A stretch of DNA of 64,000 nt from Paguma larvata (taxonomy: Eukaryota; Chordata; Mammalia; Carnivora; Viverridae): assembly GCA_030068075.1 (NCBI GenBank), contig CM057831.1:9653370-9717369 (forward strand), written 5' to 3'. Numbering within the stretch: position 1 is the stretch's first letter; the number at the start of each line of letters is the position of its first letter. Made by a program: the position numbers and the translations under genes. The notes below the pieces were generated by a model. It was not told the origin of the DNA and did no database searches. It worked only from the letters and a program-made list of their open reading frames with translations. Shown here one piece after another: positions 33,851 to 45,434 of this stretch.

Positions 33851-35544
33851 GCGGCAAAGCAAACAAGAAAAAGACATCATCAGAGCAGCGGTTCGTACAG
33901 TAGATACCACAAAATTTCTGTCTTCCAAAGAAACTGTACTGGGGCCTCGATTTTGACCTTAACAGGCCAAACCTCTTAAGAGAGATTTCTGTACAGGATT
34001 CAGTGCTTGCTATAATCCGGCCAAATCTAGTAAAATCTCCATCTGGGCTATACCTGGCTTTGACAAACCTACCACGATCAAAAAGTTAGCAAGAGTAGAG
34101 TACCGCTCTGCAGCCAGGCTACTGACCCAATTTTAATTTTAATTTCAAGAATGAAGCCCAAAACAGGATTTCTTCCTTAGAACAAAAAACCTACACACTC
34201 TTACATACATCCACATTTTTTTCTCTCTTACTTTCCTCTGCTCTATTCACCTTTCTTTCATCGATGTGTCCCCTGGCCAACAAATATGGAACGCTGCAAT
34301 AAACAAGATCATTTCGAAATCCCAAGGCCCTCCAAAAACTGTGTCCAGTTCCTGAGTCTTCATTATACAGACTTTTCCGCTCAACTCAGGGCGATGCCTG
34401 CTCCACTTAGCAAGCTCTCCTTTAAAAGTGGACATTTTCAGAATGGGGGCCATGGCCACAGCCCAGCTATAAGGAATGCAGCCCTCCACATACTAACCAC
34501 GAGCCAATACTGGAGTCCCAGAGAAACTGCAACTCTGGCCAAGCCATACAATGAAGCAGGCTTCAAATCAAAATGTCCTTTAAAATAAGATGCAAGTATC
34601 CAGTGAAAAAGACTACCATCCTCGCCATATGGCCAACAGTTATTACTTAAACTGGCTTAAAGATCCTATTTTCCAGTCCCATTAAATCAGTAACTATGAA
34701 GCCTCATGAAGTCACTATTCCCTCAAGGAAATAAAGCACATACAAGGTGAAATACCAATTTCACAGAAGCACAAGAACTATGCTTACTCCAAACGAAGCG
34801 AGGTCCTCTCAAGACAACAGGAAGAATGAGAAATCCTCAGAAGAAGTTAGGCAACCTCCTTAATTCAGAATAAACCATGAAGTTAGTCTGCGATGAAACG
34901 GACACGGTTTTCAAGTGTTATCACTTTCCTATCTATAAAACTGGTTTGTCACATAGGAATTGACCCAGAGCTAAAGGAACTCTGGGAGGTAGTTCTACTT
35001 TTTTTTAATATTTGGGAACAATCACACCTAGACCATTCCTGGACAAATATGCCTCTGAAAATATTTCAAGAAATACCCTCAACAACCTTTCTACATACTT
35101 AAGAGTGTAAATAAACTGAAAAGGCTATGCTTTCTTTCACTAGTATTTTTATAGGATCTCTCTGATATTTGCAATTATGGAGAATTTAATGTTTCTACAA
35201 TAGTCTTATCATCACTGTAAAATGTGCTTACTAGTTTTTAATTGGCTTCCCAATTCTCAAACACAGTGATCCTTCATGATGGAAGAGACTCACTTTCAAA
35301 CTATGAATGACCACTGCACCACCGGCCCTAATTCCACTACGAGAACTGCCACCAATATGATTTTATATACAACCTTATAATAGTATATTAACCAATATTA
35401 TAACTTGTTAGTGGGAAAGCAAGGCCCCAAGTAGTTCAAAATGGAATCCCAAATCACACAAGACAGAGGCCAGAACTGTTTTTTAGAAACAGACTGTTGC
35501 TGGTTCACCAGGTCTGAATCCTACAGACTCGATAGAGGTCTATG
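33851..35544. other. Unique sequence, no gene recognised
   Basis: About 1.7 kb. Small frames of 70-100 codons near 34247-34588 overlap on opposite strands and have no recognised domain. Confidence 0.5.
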
Positions 35545-35710
35545 CATTGATTTTGAAGTCCAGCCCACCTGGGTTTGAAACCAGCCACGTCACTTACCAA
35601 CCCTGGGACTTCAGGTTAACCACTTATGACATTATCATTAAAATTGGAATAGTGACATCGACCCTGACTTTGCTGACTGAGATTGTTAAGTAAGAGGGTC
35701 TACTTTATGG
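35545..35710 (+). repeat. MIR fragment, sense
   Basis: GAAGTCCAGCCCACCTGGGT, TTGAAACCAGCCACGTCACT and CAACCCTGGGACTTCAGGTT match the MIR 5' half and core. Diverged. Confidence 0.6.
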
Positions 35711-37012
35711 CATATCCCCCCAAATATGATATATGTTGTTATTTTTTGCTGCTTTTGATAATATAAAGTATCAAAATCCTAAGAACATGATACTTCTATA
35801 AGCAGCATGTAAAAATAATCCCAGTAATAAAAACGCTTCATCAGAAAGAGGTAGGATCTCTGGCATACTGCACACTCCATTCAAGCAAAGGAAAATGCAC
35901 CTACTGAAGTCGACAGCACTGTAGTCACTGGTGAACTCGTGAATCTCCGCCGTGGTGCCAAGTTGAGGCACTGGGGGAATGGAAGGAGTCCAGCCGGAAA
36001 GAACCACAGTGCCACAGGAGAGTGGAAGGAAGGGGAGCAGAAAGTAGGCTGATTATGAATAAAGACTGTATACCTGGAACTAAGATCATCTGAAGCAGTT
36101 AGCTGTATCCTTTCACGTAGGAAACAGCAGAGGACGGGTGAGTTAGAGTACAGAGCACAACTGGATTAGCATCCATAAAAATACAATCTGAAAGGTAAAA
36201 TCACAGGACCTGAAACTAACGGAACTGTGTGAAGTGAACCTTGTAATGAAGGTTCAGTAGATGTTTCCTGCTAGCTTCGATCTTAGATGGGCAGAGATTC
36301 CATTTTTAGTCAAAAGCAGAAGCCAGGTAAAATCAAGGACCAAGTATTGTGGTCAACCTTGAGCCAGGATTTACTCAGTCTCTCCTGCCCTCAGAGTGCT
36401 GGAGACAAAGTCTCTTTATATTAAACGATGAAAGAGGAAAGACCGTGAAAGTGGGAGGCAGTAAGGGACAACAGGGTTAGAAGAACTGATGGCTTAAAAG
36501 CTTCACAATATGAAATGGTTAAATGTCCAGCAGTGGGGGTGGAGTGAGGGTGGGGTGCTGTTGTTTTTGCAGACACAGGCATTTCTGTGCAGGCTCTCTT
36601 AACCCCACACTTACCTAGGGGCTGCGTAAGAAAAACGGACAGTCTACGTTCTGTTCTACTTTCCCCCCGGAATGAAAACAGCAACTATGACAGAAAAGTC
36701 CTTTTCTCAGATGAATCGAATTATGAAATGTTACACAATTACCATGAAGTCAAATGAACGAATCTGAAAGTGGTCCTACCACAGCCACCAGCAACAGAGC
36801 AGCCCAGCGAATTCACGGAAAGAAAAACTACCCGGAAGTGGGACCTGCGCTTCCAGGTTAGATTATCACCCACGGTTCACTAGTACCCCATCGGTCCCAC
36901 GGTACTTCCCTTGGGCACACGCTCTATCACAGCAAGAGCTTCCTACTGAAAGCAAAAGGATGAAAAATAATAATTTGGTGAATTAAGTATCTATGATAAA
37001 CCTTAGAATTCA
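35711..37012. other. Unique sequence, no gene recognised
   Basis: No exon or clear repeat. A G-rich stretch lies at 36533-36558. Frames stay below 90 codons. Confidence 0.5.
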
Positions 37013-37204
37013 GGGGTGTCTGGGTGGCTCAGTCGGTTAAGCGTCCAGCCTGGGCGCAGGTCATGATCTCACGGTTCATGGGTTCAAGCACAGAGCCTGG
37101 AGCCTGCTTCGGATTCTGTGTCTCCCTCTCTTCCTCTCTCTCTTTCTGCCCCCCACCCCCACTGCTCACACTCTGTTTCTCTCTCCCAAAACTAAACATT
37201 TAAA
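37013..37204 (+). mobile_element. CAN-SINE with internal deletion
   Basis: The head is normal to GGTTCATGGGTTCAAG, then jumps to CACAGAGCCTGGAGCC. About 30 bp (the 3' half of the B box to GCTGACAG) is missing. The tail is CCAAAACTAAACATTTAAAA. Its A-tail runs directly into the left TSD of the L1 that follows. Confidence 0.93.
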
Positions 37205-37222
37205 AAAATGCATTAGGTTTTA

Positions 37223-38055
37223 TTATTTTTATTAACGTTTTTAAAAACTTACATCTAAGTTATTCAGCATACAGTGCAACAATGATTTCAAGAGTAGATT
37301 CCTTAATGCCTCTTACCCGTTTAACTCATCCTCCCTCCCTCTCAAGCCCTCTGTTTGTTCTCCATATTTAAGAGTCTCTTATGTTTTTCTCCCCTTCCCT
37401 GTTTTTATATTATTTTTGCTTCCTTCCTTTATGTTCATCTGCTTTGTATCTTAAAGTCCCCATATGAGTGAAGTCATATGATATTTGTCTTTCTCTGACT
37501 AAATTCACTTAGCATGATACCCTCTAGTTCCATCCACATAGTTGCAAATGGCAAGATTTCATTCTTTTTGATTGCCGAGTAATACTCCATTGTATAGATA
37601 TATACCACATCTTCTTTATCCATTCATCCATCAATGGACATTTGGGCTCTTTCCATACTTTGGCTATTGTCGATAGTGCTGCCATAAACACTGGGGTGCA
37701 TGTGTCCCTTCGAAACACATACCTATATCCCTTGGATAAATACCTAATAGTGCAATTGCTGGGTCGTAGGGTAGTTCTATTTTTAATTTTTTGAGGAACC
37801 TCCACACTGTTTTCCAGAGTGGCTGCATAGGTTTGCATTACCACCAGCAGTGCAAAAGGGTTCCTCTTTCTCTGCATTCTCGCCAGCCTCTGTTGTTGCC
37901 CGAGTTATTTATGTTAGCCACTCTGACTGGTGTGAGGTGTCTCTCATTGTGGTTTTGATTTGTATTTCCCTGATGATGAGTGAGGTTGAGCATCGTTTCA
38001 TGTGTCTGTTGGCCGTCTGGATGTCTTCTTTGAAGAAGGGTCTATTTGTGTCTTT
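37223..38055 (-). mobile_element. Carnivore L1, antisense, 5'-truncated
   Basis: The 3' UTR comes first (ACATCTAAGTTATTCAGCAT, CAATGATTTCAAGAGTAGAT). The antisense end of ORF2 follows (ACATAGTTGCAAATGGCAAG, AATACTCCATTGTATAGATA, CAATTGCTGGGTCGTAGGGT, GTGAGGTGTCTCTCATTGTG). The 18-bp TSD is AAAATGCATTAGGTTTTA (37205-37222) against AAAATGCCTTAGATTTTA (38056-38073). The ORF2 remnant is shifted and cannot encode a full C-terminus. Confidence 0.92.
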
Positions 38056-38073
38056 AAAATGCCTTAGATTTTA

Positions 38074-38490
38074 ATATAAGCCCGTTTGCTTTCTCTTTAC
38101 CAAAATTCTTCTCCCATTCCTCATCAATTCAAATCAACTGATCTATACTGAATATTGGGGGGGGGGGGGAATGTCGTAGGCGTCCATGCCCATGTATGTT
38201 CAACCACAAGCACCCCACCACTCCCCGGGGCTCACAGGTATGTTATAGTGTATCACAATCATAAAAGCCTAATTTTTAGATTTAGAGAATATTTTTTTCT
38301 TTAGAAATTTGACATGAGGCATACTCTAAGAGTTTAGAATGTGAGTTAACCATTTTGTTTAGTTGTTCGATGTTCCCCACTAAAAAATGCACACCATCTT
38401 CCTTTCAATGATACTTCAATAACTAATACATCGCTTATAGAAAACACAGGTTAGAAAGAAACAGAGCTGCAGAAAGAAAACTTGGCTTTA
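38074..38490. other. Unique sequence with G-run
   Basis: No gene. A run of about 14 G lies at 38156-38169. Confidence 0.6.
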
Positions 38491-38505
38491 GAAATTGGGA
38501 GGAAA

Positions 38506-38716
38506 GGGCCCCTGGGTGGCTCAGTCAGTTGGGTGTCTGACTTTAGCTCAGGTCATGATCTCATGGTTCATGAGTTCAAGCCCCATATCAGGCTCTGTGC
38601 TGACAGCTCAGAGCCTGGAGCCTGCTTTGGATTCTGTGTCTCTCTCCCCTGTTCATACTCTGTCTCTCTCAAAAATAAATAAACATCAAAAAAAATTTTT
38701 TTTAATAAATAGAAAT
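38506..38716 (+). mobile_element. Feliform CAN-SINE
   Basis: GGGCCCCTGGGTGGCTCAGT through CAAAAATAAATAAACATCAA. The TSD is GAAATTGGGAGGAA (38491-38504) against AAAATTGGGAGGAA (38717-38730). Confidence 0.97.
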
Positions 38717-38847
38717 AAAATTGGGAGGAAGACACATAAAAAAGCCTGACTTTGAAGAAAAGTGTGGAAATATAACCATAAAATTTAGATTTATTCTAAA
38801 GCAAGTGGAAAATTTGACCCTTAAGCTTAAAAGACTGCCGAAGGGAA

Positions 38848-39060
38848 ACAAACTAACATTTATTACTAAGTACTTTTTTTTTTTCCTGGTTTAATCCATA
38901 CAAAAACCCCAAGAGATAAATGGTATTATCCCACTTTACAGGTGAGGATTCTGAGGCTCAGAAAGGTTAAGTAACTTGCCTGCTTACCTACCTACCATCA
39001 AGCTAGAATTCTAAACCCACTACTTTCTGACTCTAAACTCTTTGCTTTTTCTATTATAAC
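38848..39060 (-). repeat. MIR SINE, antisense
   Basis: ACTAACATTTATTACTAAGT, GGTATTATCCCACTTTACAG and GAGGCTCAGAAAGGTTAAGT, then AACTTGCCTGC, are clear antisense MIR. Confidence 0.85.
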
Positions 39061-39693
39061 CTTGCAAACTCTAACTCTGTTAATACAGAGACAAAGGAGG
39101 AAAGAGAGAAAGGCAAAACTATAAAAAAATCAACTCAAGTTCTCTATGAAGGAAAGTCAAAAAAAACCTTGAATTCAGTTAAATACACAAACGTACATTT
39201 ACATACATTAAAAAAAACAGTCTTCCTGTAGAAAATGACACTGGTTTCTTTACGACAAATATGTTAATCTCAAATTCCAGAATTACTCAAAATCTTGTTG
39301 GCAAAGGTTAAATAAACAAAACGAAACACACACACACACACACAAAATCTGGCAAATAGTTGTGGCTTCTAAACCAGAGAACTAAATTGCAGATAACCTT
39401 ACGTTTGTTGAAATTACTTTCCTTAAACATGTTGTAAATCTATAGTTCTACCGAGACCACAGAAAGCAGCCCAGAAATAAATTATTCCAAAATTAGACCA
39501 ACTAGAGGCAGAAAGACAAAGATACCAGTTTGTATTTTTAAGAACCTATGGTGCACAAAATCGAGATTTATTGTTTAAAATGTACCGTTTCATAAATACG
39601 ATAATAGTCCCAGTTGCTCTACAGGCCATCAATCTAAGTATACTTTTTAGCATGCTCTAACATCTGCACCAAAATCTTTCAGAGATCCCCACT
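39061..39693. other. Unique sequence with short (CA)n
   Basis: No gene. A (CA)n of about 19 bp lies at 39326-39344. Confidence 0.55.
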
Positions 39694-39707
39694 TAATAAT
39701 TTACTCC

Positions 39708-39917
39708 GGGAGCGCCTGGGTGGCTCAGTCAGTTAAGCGTCCGACTTCGGCTCAGGTCATGATCTTGATCATGAGTTCGAGCCCCACGTCGGGCTCTGTG
39801 CTGACAGCTCAGAGCCTGGAGCCTGCTTCAGATTCTGTCTCCCTCTCTCTCTGCCCCGCCCCCACTCGCATTCTGTCTCTCTCTCTCAAAAACAAACATT
39901 AAAACTTTTTAAAATAA
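39708..39917 (+). mobile_element. Feliform CAN-SINE, well preserved
   Basis: The A box (TGGCTCAGTCAGTTAAGCG) and B box (GAGTTCGAGCCCC) are intact. Tail CAAAAACAAACATTAAAACT. The TSD is TAATAATTTACTCC (39694-39707) against TAATAATTTGCTCC (39918-39931), 13 of 14 identical. Confidence 0.97.
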
Positions 39918-39931
39918 TAATAATTTGCTCC

Positions 39932-41635
39932 TTATCGTCCTGAAAATTTTCTCTTTGGATCTAAATCTTCACCCAGCTGGATGTTCGATTACTCCTCAGG
40001 AACATTTCCTTCAGTGATTTTGTTTTAAGGCTGATGTGGTACCATTTGTGTTTGCTGCTCAACTTCTAGATCAGCACTGACCAGTCCCACAAAACTTGAC
40101 CTCTGACGCCCATATCCTGAAGATGCATTTGGGGAAAAAAAGCCCATAAAATTATGAAAAATTTAAAGTAATACTGACGACAACGTTATCAGTTTATCCC
40201 CTGGGAGGTTGACTGTGGCTGCCCGGTCTCCAAAAAGCCTCCCCAAAGCAAGCTGCCCTTCTTCCCCACAACAGGTCCCCCATTTTCAAGATGAATGGGG
40301 GAAGGAAAGGAAGGACAGCACGGTAAGGCTCTGCACTCAGAATTTCCTCTTTCCCCTTCCCCTTTCCAAATGCCTGCAGCACCCTCAGCATCATTACCAA
40401 ACATTTTGGAAACTCTTCTCTGCAGAAGGGTGAGTGGACTGGGCAGACAGGCCTACCTTTTCCAGTCCTAGGATAAAAGCTGTGACAGGAACCCCTATAA
40501 GGAGAGAGCTCATAAAGCACAGACGGGAGGGCTAAGCTGTCATTTTCTCAGGGATACTGAGGCTGAGGTGTGCAAGACCTACTGACTTTTCTTTTTTCTC
40601 CACCTACACCCACCCCCCTTCCCAGTCCTTGCCTAGTCCTTGCTAACTGTGTCCAGTTAGCGTGGGATTCCTCTCTCTTCTGTCAGCTTATCAAATCCTA
40701 TGCCGTCCATGCTCCCACTCGCTGTCCCCAAGGCCACTGCACTCTTGAACTTTTCCTTTAAGTGTTTAAATGCTGTTTCTATGGAAGAAGCCCAAGGTAG
40801 ACAACCTCACTTCATTAAATTAGAGGCGTCAACCAAAAACGGTTACTGTGTTTTTAAAAAATACATCTCTAATATAGTTTAAGAAACAGTGTCGGAGATG
40901 AAATCTGAAATCTCCACACCACTTTTTTCTCCTCCCAAATGGAGGCTGCAAACGTTTTGTACTAAGAATGTCGATGCGCTGCGAAGAGATTAGTCAGGCT
41001 AACCCACAACGGGGCAAGAGGGAGGAATAAGGAGGAAGGCAGAACGGGACTGCCCGAGCACGTATACGTGAGCATTTACGGGCGTATCATGACTACATCT
41101 CTTAATTCCAAGAGATGGCTTGGGATGAGTCACTGTTTTATTCCATCCAGAGAGGAATTTCTTTCTATTGTTACACATAATAGAGAGTGGACTGTTCCTA
41201 AGTGGTTGTTTTCTCAAGAAATTAAACAGAGAAGATCCCTTTTTTCCCGGAACCAGAAATTCTGGTGATTTGGGGAGTCTGACAAAGAATTCAACACCAC
41301 TCGTGAGCCATTGTTTAGCACAGAGAGAAGCGTCCTGGGATTGACCGAGGATTCATTCTGAACGTAAATTCGGAAAGGCAGAGCTGGACAGCTACCATAC
41401 AATAAGCTTTCCTGCTTTGTAGTTCAGCTGTCAATGCAATCCCAATCTACCTGGTTACCTCTCAAATACTTAAAAAAAAAAAAAAAAAAAAGGTTTTTTT
41501 TAATGTTGTGAAGGGCCAGCCAGCACCATCATACTAAAGCATGGAGGACATCCTAAAGTCAGTGACCTCTCCACAAGCCTCTAGCTCCTTTGAAAGCCAG
41601 AATCCTCGCTCCGCGATCATACTTGTAATGGTTAA
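39932..41635. other. Unique sequence, no gene recognised
   Basis: Frames of up to 108 codons near 40194-40520 overlap on both strands and lack a recognisable domain. A poly(A) run lies near 41471-41491. Confidence 0.5.
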
Positions 41636-41639
41636 TTTT

Positions 41640-41990
41640 TCCAAAGCTGTCTGTGCCTAGCCTTAGGTTTGAAGGCCTTTTGTCCTTTAACCTCAAACTA
41701 CCTTTTCATCACCTTTCAATGCAAAACTGATTCATCTGCTGTGCCCAGCAATGACTTGTACCGTCCCGTCTTTCACCGCTCTGTCTGAAATTCCCTCTCC
41801 ATGCCTCTCCCCACATATAAAAGAATCACATGGCTCAATCAGAGCTCATCCTGGAAGCCCTCCTCCCCGGACTATCCCGGTCAGCTGCAGGTCCTCCGTC
41901 CCTCCTCACAACCTGTCACATGGTGGCTGTCTGATCACTCATTTGGGTACTTCGTGATACAAAGCAGTAAATATTATCTTTTCACTGATT
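41640..41990 (+). repeat. Possible L2 3' fragment
   Basis: CTCTGTCTGAAATTCCCTCT, CATCCTGGAAGCCCTCCTCC and the surrounding order faintly resemble L2 (CTGGAACGCTCTTCC region). Weak. Confidence 0.3.
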
Positions 41991-42163
41991 CAAAATATTT
42001 TGGAATTAGTAAAGCCCTTAAAAGTCATTAGACTAGACTAGTAGGTACCCGACTTCTTCATCACTAAGGACACTTTTTATTAACACCTTCCCCCTACCTC
42101 TGCTTACCACTCTTTGGCCTCTTAGTCTATGTCTGAAAGCCACATCTTAAAAAACTTTCTCCA

Positions 42164-42352
42164 GGGGCACCTGAGTGGCTCAGCTGGTTGGGCATCTGAC
42201 TTCGGCTCAGGTGATGACCTCGCAGTTTGTGAGATCCGGCTCCCTGCTGTCCGAGTCCACCTCGGATCCTCTGTCCCCTCTTCCCTCTGCCCCTCCCTGC
42301 TCACGCTCTCTCTCTCTCTCTCTCTCTCTCGAAAATAAATAAACTTAAAAAA
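42164..42352 (+). mobile_element. Feliform CAN-SINE, decayed middle
   Basis: GGGGCACCTGAGTGGCTCAG, a shortened middle (GAGATCCGGCTCCCTGCTGT), a (CT)n block, and GAAAATAAATAAACTTAAAA. The likely TSD is AAAACTTTCTCC against AAAACTGTCTAC. Confidence 0.93.
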
Positions 42353-42489
42353 ATAAAAATAAAAACTGTCTACTGAACAATGACCAATAAATATTATTTT
42401 TTTTAAAAACTAAAGACTTTTGCTGTCGATCAGAGCTTCTTTCTGTTCAATGACTGCAATTCTCAAACAGAAAGGATATACACCAGTTC

Positions 42490-42572
42490 TTCGAGAAGAA
42501 GAAAAAACAAAACAAAGAAGAAAAAACCCTGAAGAAGAAAAAAACAAAAACAAAAAACAAAAAGAAACCCCA
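42490..42572 (+). repeat. A-rich low-complexity tract
   Basis: Mixed GAA, CAAA and A runs with no pyrimidine other than scattered C until near the end. Confidence 0.8.
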
Positions 42573-42719
42573 CCAAGATACTGATTATTTTGGTTAACCT
42601 GTGCAGCCCAGTCGTGGCTAAAAATGCCTAATATTTCTCAGCTTTAAAAAGAAAGCTCCCAGTGGCTATTTACCCAGACCCTTAGCAACCTGAAGAACCA
42701 ATATCAGGAATCACTGCCT

Positions 42720-42870
42720 TAGGCCAGGCCCCTTATTTTACGGGTAAGTTAAAACTTAGACCTCAAGAGGGAAAAGAGTTTACCTAAAGTCACAAAGGCA
42801 ATGTCACTGCCGGGCCTCTGGAGTGGAATCTAAGTGCCTAGATTCTCAGCCCAACATTGTTACATGATGC
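42720..42870 (-). repeat. MIR-type fragment, antisense
   Basis: CTTATTTTACGGGTAAGTTA, GTTTACCTAAAGTCACAAAG and CCTCTGGAGTGGAATCTAAG follow the antisense MIR/MIR3 order. Diverged. Confidence 0.5.
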
Positions 42871-43418
42871 CGAGTGCTAAGGGCCTCGCCTACACAAATA
42901 GAAGGCAGATTATTCTAGGGCAGGGGCCATGTCTTAATCTCTTTATACCTTCCACTGACTCTTCCACGCAGCTGAAGTTACGGTCAATACTTATTCCCTA
43001 ATTACATTTAATCAACTAATATTAAATGACCTAATAATTTCTGCTCTTAAGAAATCTAAATGTAAAATGTTTTAAAGGTAAAGCAATAAAACTTTTAGAC
43101 GATAGTATTACAGGCTGTCGTCATGATTTTAGGTCATAAACAAGACAGAGAAAGCCCTAATCATACTGAAAAATGCTATAAAATTTCATTACATTAAAAT
43201 CAAGAACTTGTTTTTCAAATGGTGTCAAAAGACACTATTAAGAGTGAAACAGCGAGCCGCAAAAAAAATCTTTAACAAGCACCAAAAAAAGAAGGGCTCA
43301 TGTTCAAAATACTCAAGAACTACCATAAGTCAATAAGAAAAAAGACAACAAAATCCAAAAATCTGCAAGAGACTCAGGTATCACAAATGGCCCATAAACT
43401 CATTTAGAGGTGTTTCCG

Positions 43419-43558
43419 TTATTTAAAAAAAAAAAAAAAAAAAAAAGTAGGCTTCACGCCCAGCACAAAGCCCAATGCGGGGCTTGAACTCATGACCTGA
43501 GATTAAGATCTGAGCTGAAATCAAGAGTCACTTAACCAACTGAGCCACCCAGGCCCCC
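43419..43558 (-). mobile_element. Older CAN-SINE, antisense, with reversed-looking tail
   Basis: GGGGCTTGAACTCATGACCT and CCAACTGAGCCACCCAGGCC identify it. The TSD is GAGGTGTTTCC (43407-43417) against GAGGTGTTCC (43559-43568). The left end carries about 23 A on the + strand, which in element orientation is poly(T) where poly(A) is expected. Confidence 0.85.
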
Positions 43559-44169
43559 GAGGTGTTCCCATGTAACCAGGGAAATGCAAACTAAAACCAC
43601 AATGAGATACCGCTACACTCCTACTACACTAGCCAAAAATTTTAAAGTTTGACACGTGTTAAAGAGATGGGGAGCAATGAGGACACTCCCATACTGCTGG
43701 TGAGAACATACACTGTTACCACTACCTCAGGAATACTGCTGGGCAGTACTTGGTAAAACTGAAAATAAAGAAATCCCACAACCTAGCAATAATTCCATTT
43801 CTGAGGGTATATCCCCAAAAGAAACTATTGCTCATATGAACCAGAATACACACATAGGAGTGGTCAGACAGGCAAATGCAAAATAGCTATACACTGTAAA
43901 CAACCTCAAACGTCCGTCCGCTAGTAGTAGAGTGAATACACTGTGGTATATTCGTGCAATGGAATGCTCTATGTCAATGAAAATACTACGTAGCTACACA
44001 TAACAATTCGGACAAAACCCAAAGCTGGGTGAAAGAAGTATACATGTTGTGCAATTCCAATTATATAAGGTTAAAAACTAGGCAAACTATATTGTTTAAG
44101 GATGCATATTTAGGAGGCAAAACCATAAAGAAAAAGCAAAGAGATGAGTATCAAAATGTTAACATGTTG

Positions 44170-44392
44170 GGGGCGCCTGGGTGGCTCAGTCAGTTCAACA
44201 TCCAACTTCAGCTCAGGTCACGATCTCACAGTTTGTGGGTTCGAGCCTCGCATCCAGCTCTGTGCTGACAGCTCAGAGCCTGGAACCTGCTTCGGATTCC
44301 GTGCCTCCCTCTCTCTCTGCCCCTCTCCCACTCATGCTCTGTCTCTCTTGCTCTCAAAAATAAATAAACATTACAAAAAAAATTTTTTTTAA
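44170..44392 (+). mobile_element. Feliform CAN-SINE with perfect TSD
   Basis: GGGGCGCCTGGGTGGCTCAG through CAAAAATAAATAAACATTAC and an A-then-T tail. The 12-bp TSD GTTAACATGTTG is identical at 44158-44169 and 44393-44404. Inserted in an L1M. Confidence 0.98.
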
Positions 44393-44859
44393 GTTAACAT
44401 GTTGACTTGAGGCAGTACACAAAAAGTCGGCTTCTGGTCGTGCTAGAAATATTGTGTTATTACTCGATTTGCATGTTTATGTACTTGAGTATTTATATTA
44501 TGACAATTCATTAACCTGTGCATTAACTTTATTATGTACTTTTCATTATGTCTATTTTCTTCCCCAAAAAAAATAGTTTTTAAAAGTGCTAAGCACAGGC
44601 ATAGTATATAGTTCTCACTCAATAAAACATATTATAAGTGGGGTTTTGTTTTGTTTGTTTTGTTTTTTAAGGCAAGACACTACTGAATTGATGTGATCTC
44701 CTTTGGAACAAAGTACCTGTGAGTATGAAGTACAAGTTGTTTGCCTCCTGTGAATGTTTCACAATCCTAGCAGACGATGAACTGGGTGACTAGCTCTTTC
44801 ACAGCTAAAGGACGCAGCGGGGTCCCTCGCGTCCTGTAAGTCCTGGAGGCCAGTGTGGG

Positions 44860-45055
44860 TTTGTTTCAACGTCAGTGACTTGGCCTTAAGCAAATTACTT
44901 AATCTCCCTAAAATCTCAGTTTTCTCATCCATCCAACTAAGAAAATACCTATCTATCTACATAGCTTATCACGAGGTTCAAATAAAACAGCGTGCGTAAC
45001 AGCACCGCGTGCGTGACAAAGCGCCACGCGTATGGTATTATTAAACTACTGCGCC
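44860..45055 (+). repeat. MIR SINE, sense, CpG-rich 3' half
   Basis: GTCAGTGACTTGGCCTTAAG, AAATTACTTAATCTCCCTAA and TCAGTTTTCTCATCCATCCA are MIR core. The 3' half (GTGCGTAACAGCACCGCGTG) has many more CpGs than other MIR copies here. Confidence 0.65.
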
Positions 45056-45434
45056 GTATTAGTTTCGGTTAGGAGAGCATCGAGAGTAAGTACCACGGAA
45101 CCTTGACTTTCACTTAGGGTACAGGAGGAGACGATGCCCTTAAACTGGCATAAAATCTGAGAGGGCAAGAGGAGAAAGGGTGAAGCTCAAGAGGATGTGA
45201 AAACTGGAGCGCGCCTCCGGGGAAAACCCGTAGCTGATACAGCAGCATGTGCTGGTTCTAACCGAAGGACGGTTCCAAAAGAGCACTCGGCAGCTCCCAC
45301 TGACCGAGTCCTAAACTGTACTCTCTCTGACGGCAGGGAACGATCATACTCCTCTTCAGAAGAAGCTTTAGGTGTGACATCAATGGAAGAGCGGAAGGAA
45401 AGAGCAGCACCCTGCCGGACCGATCGACTCCAAT
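45056..45434. other. CpG-rich stretch before an L1M
   Basis: No clear repeat. Counted by hand from 45181 to 45660, about 29 CpGs occur in 480 bp. A 160-codon + frame (45197-45679) runs from here into the L1M and has no recognised domain, so it is treated as chance. Confidence 0.35.

Larger units (their letters stand above)
43075..44586 (+). mobile_element. L1M, sense, ORF2 end and 3' UTR, with two nested SINEs
   Basis: AAAACTTTTAGACGATAGTA, TCAAGAACTTGTTTTTCAAA, ACCACAATGAGATACCGCTA, ACTGCTGGTGAGAACATACA, ATTCCATTTCTGAGGGTATA, GTATATTCGTGCAATGGAAT, and finally ATTCATTAACCTGTGCATTA are in L1M order. Two SINEs (43419-43558 and 44170-44392) interrupt it. Frames are destroyed. Confidence 0.85.

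Noticed and set aside
17866..35510. Shared CTGTTGCTGGTTCA at about 17867 and 35495
   Set aside because: A 14-base match with differing flanks can occur by chance or from an unrecognised old repeat. Too weak to report.
37524..37877. 117-codon antisense frame
   Set aside because: It lies in the C-terminal part of a truncated L1 ORF2 and is frame-shifted; an inactive retroelement remnant.
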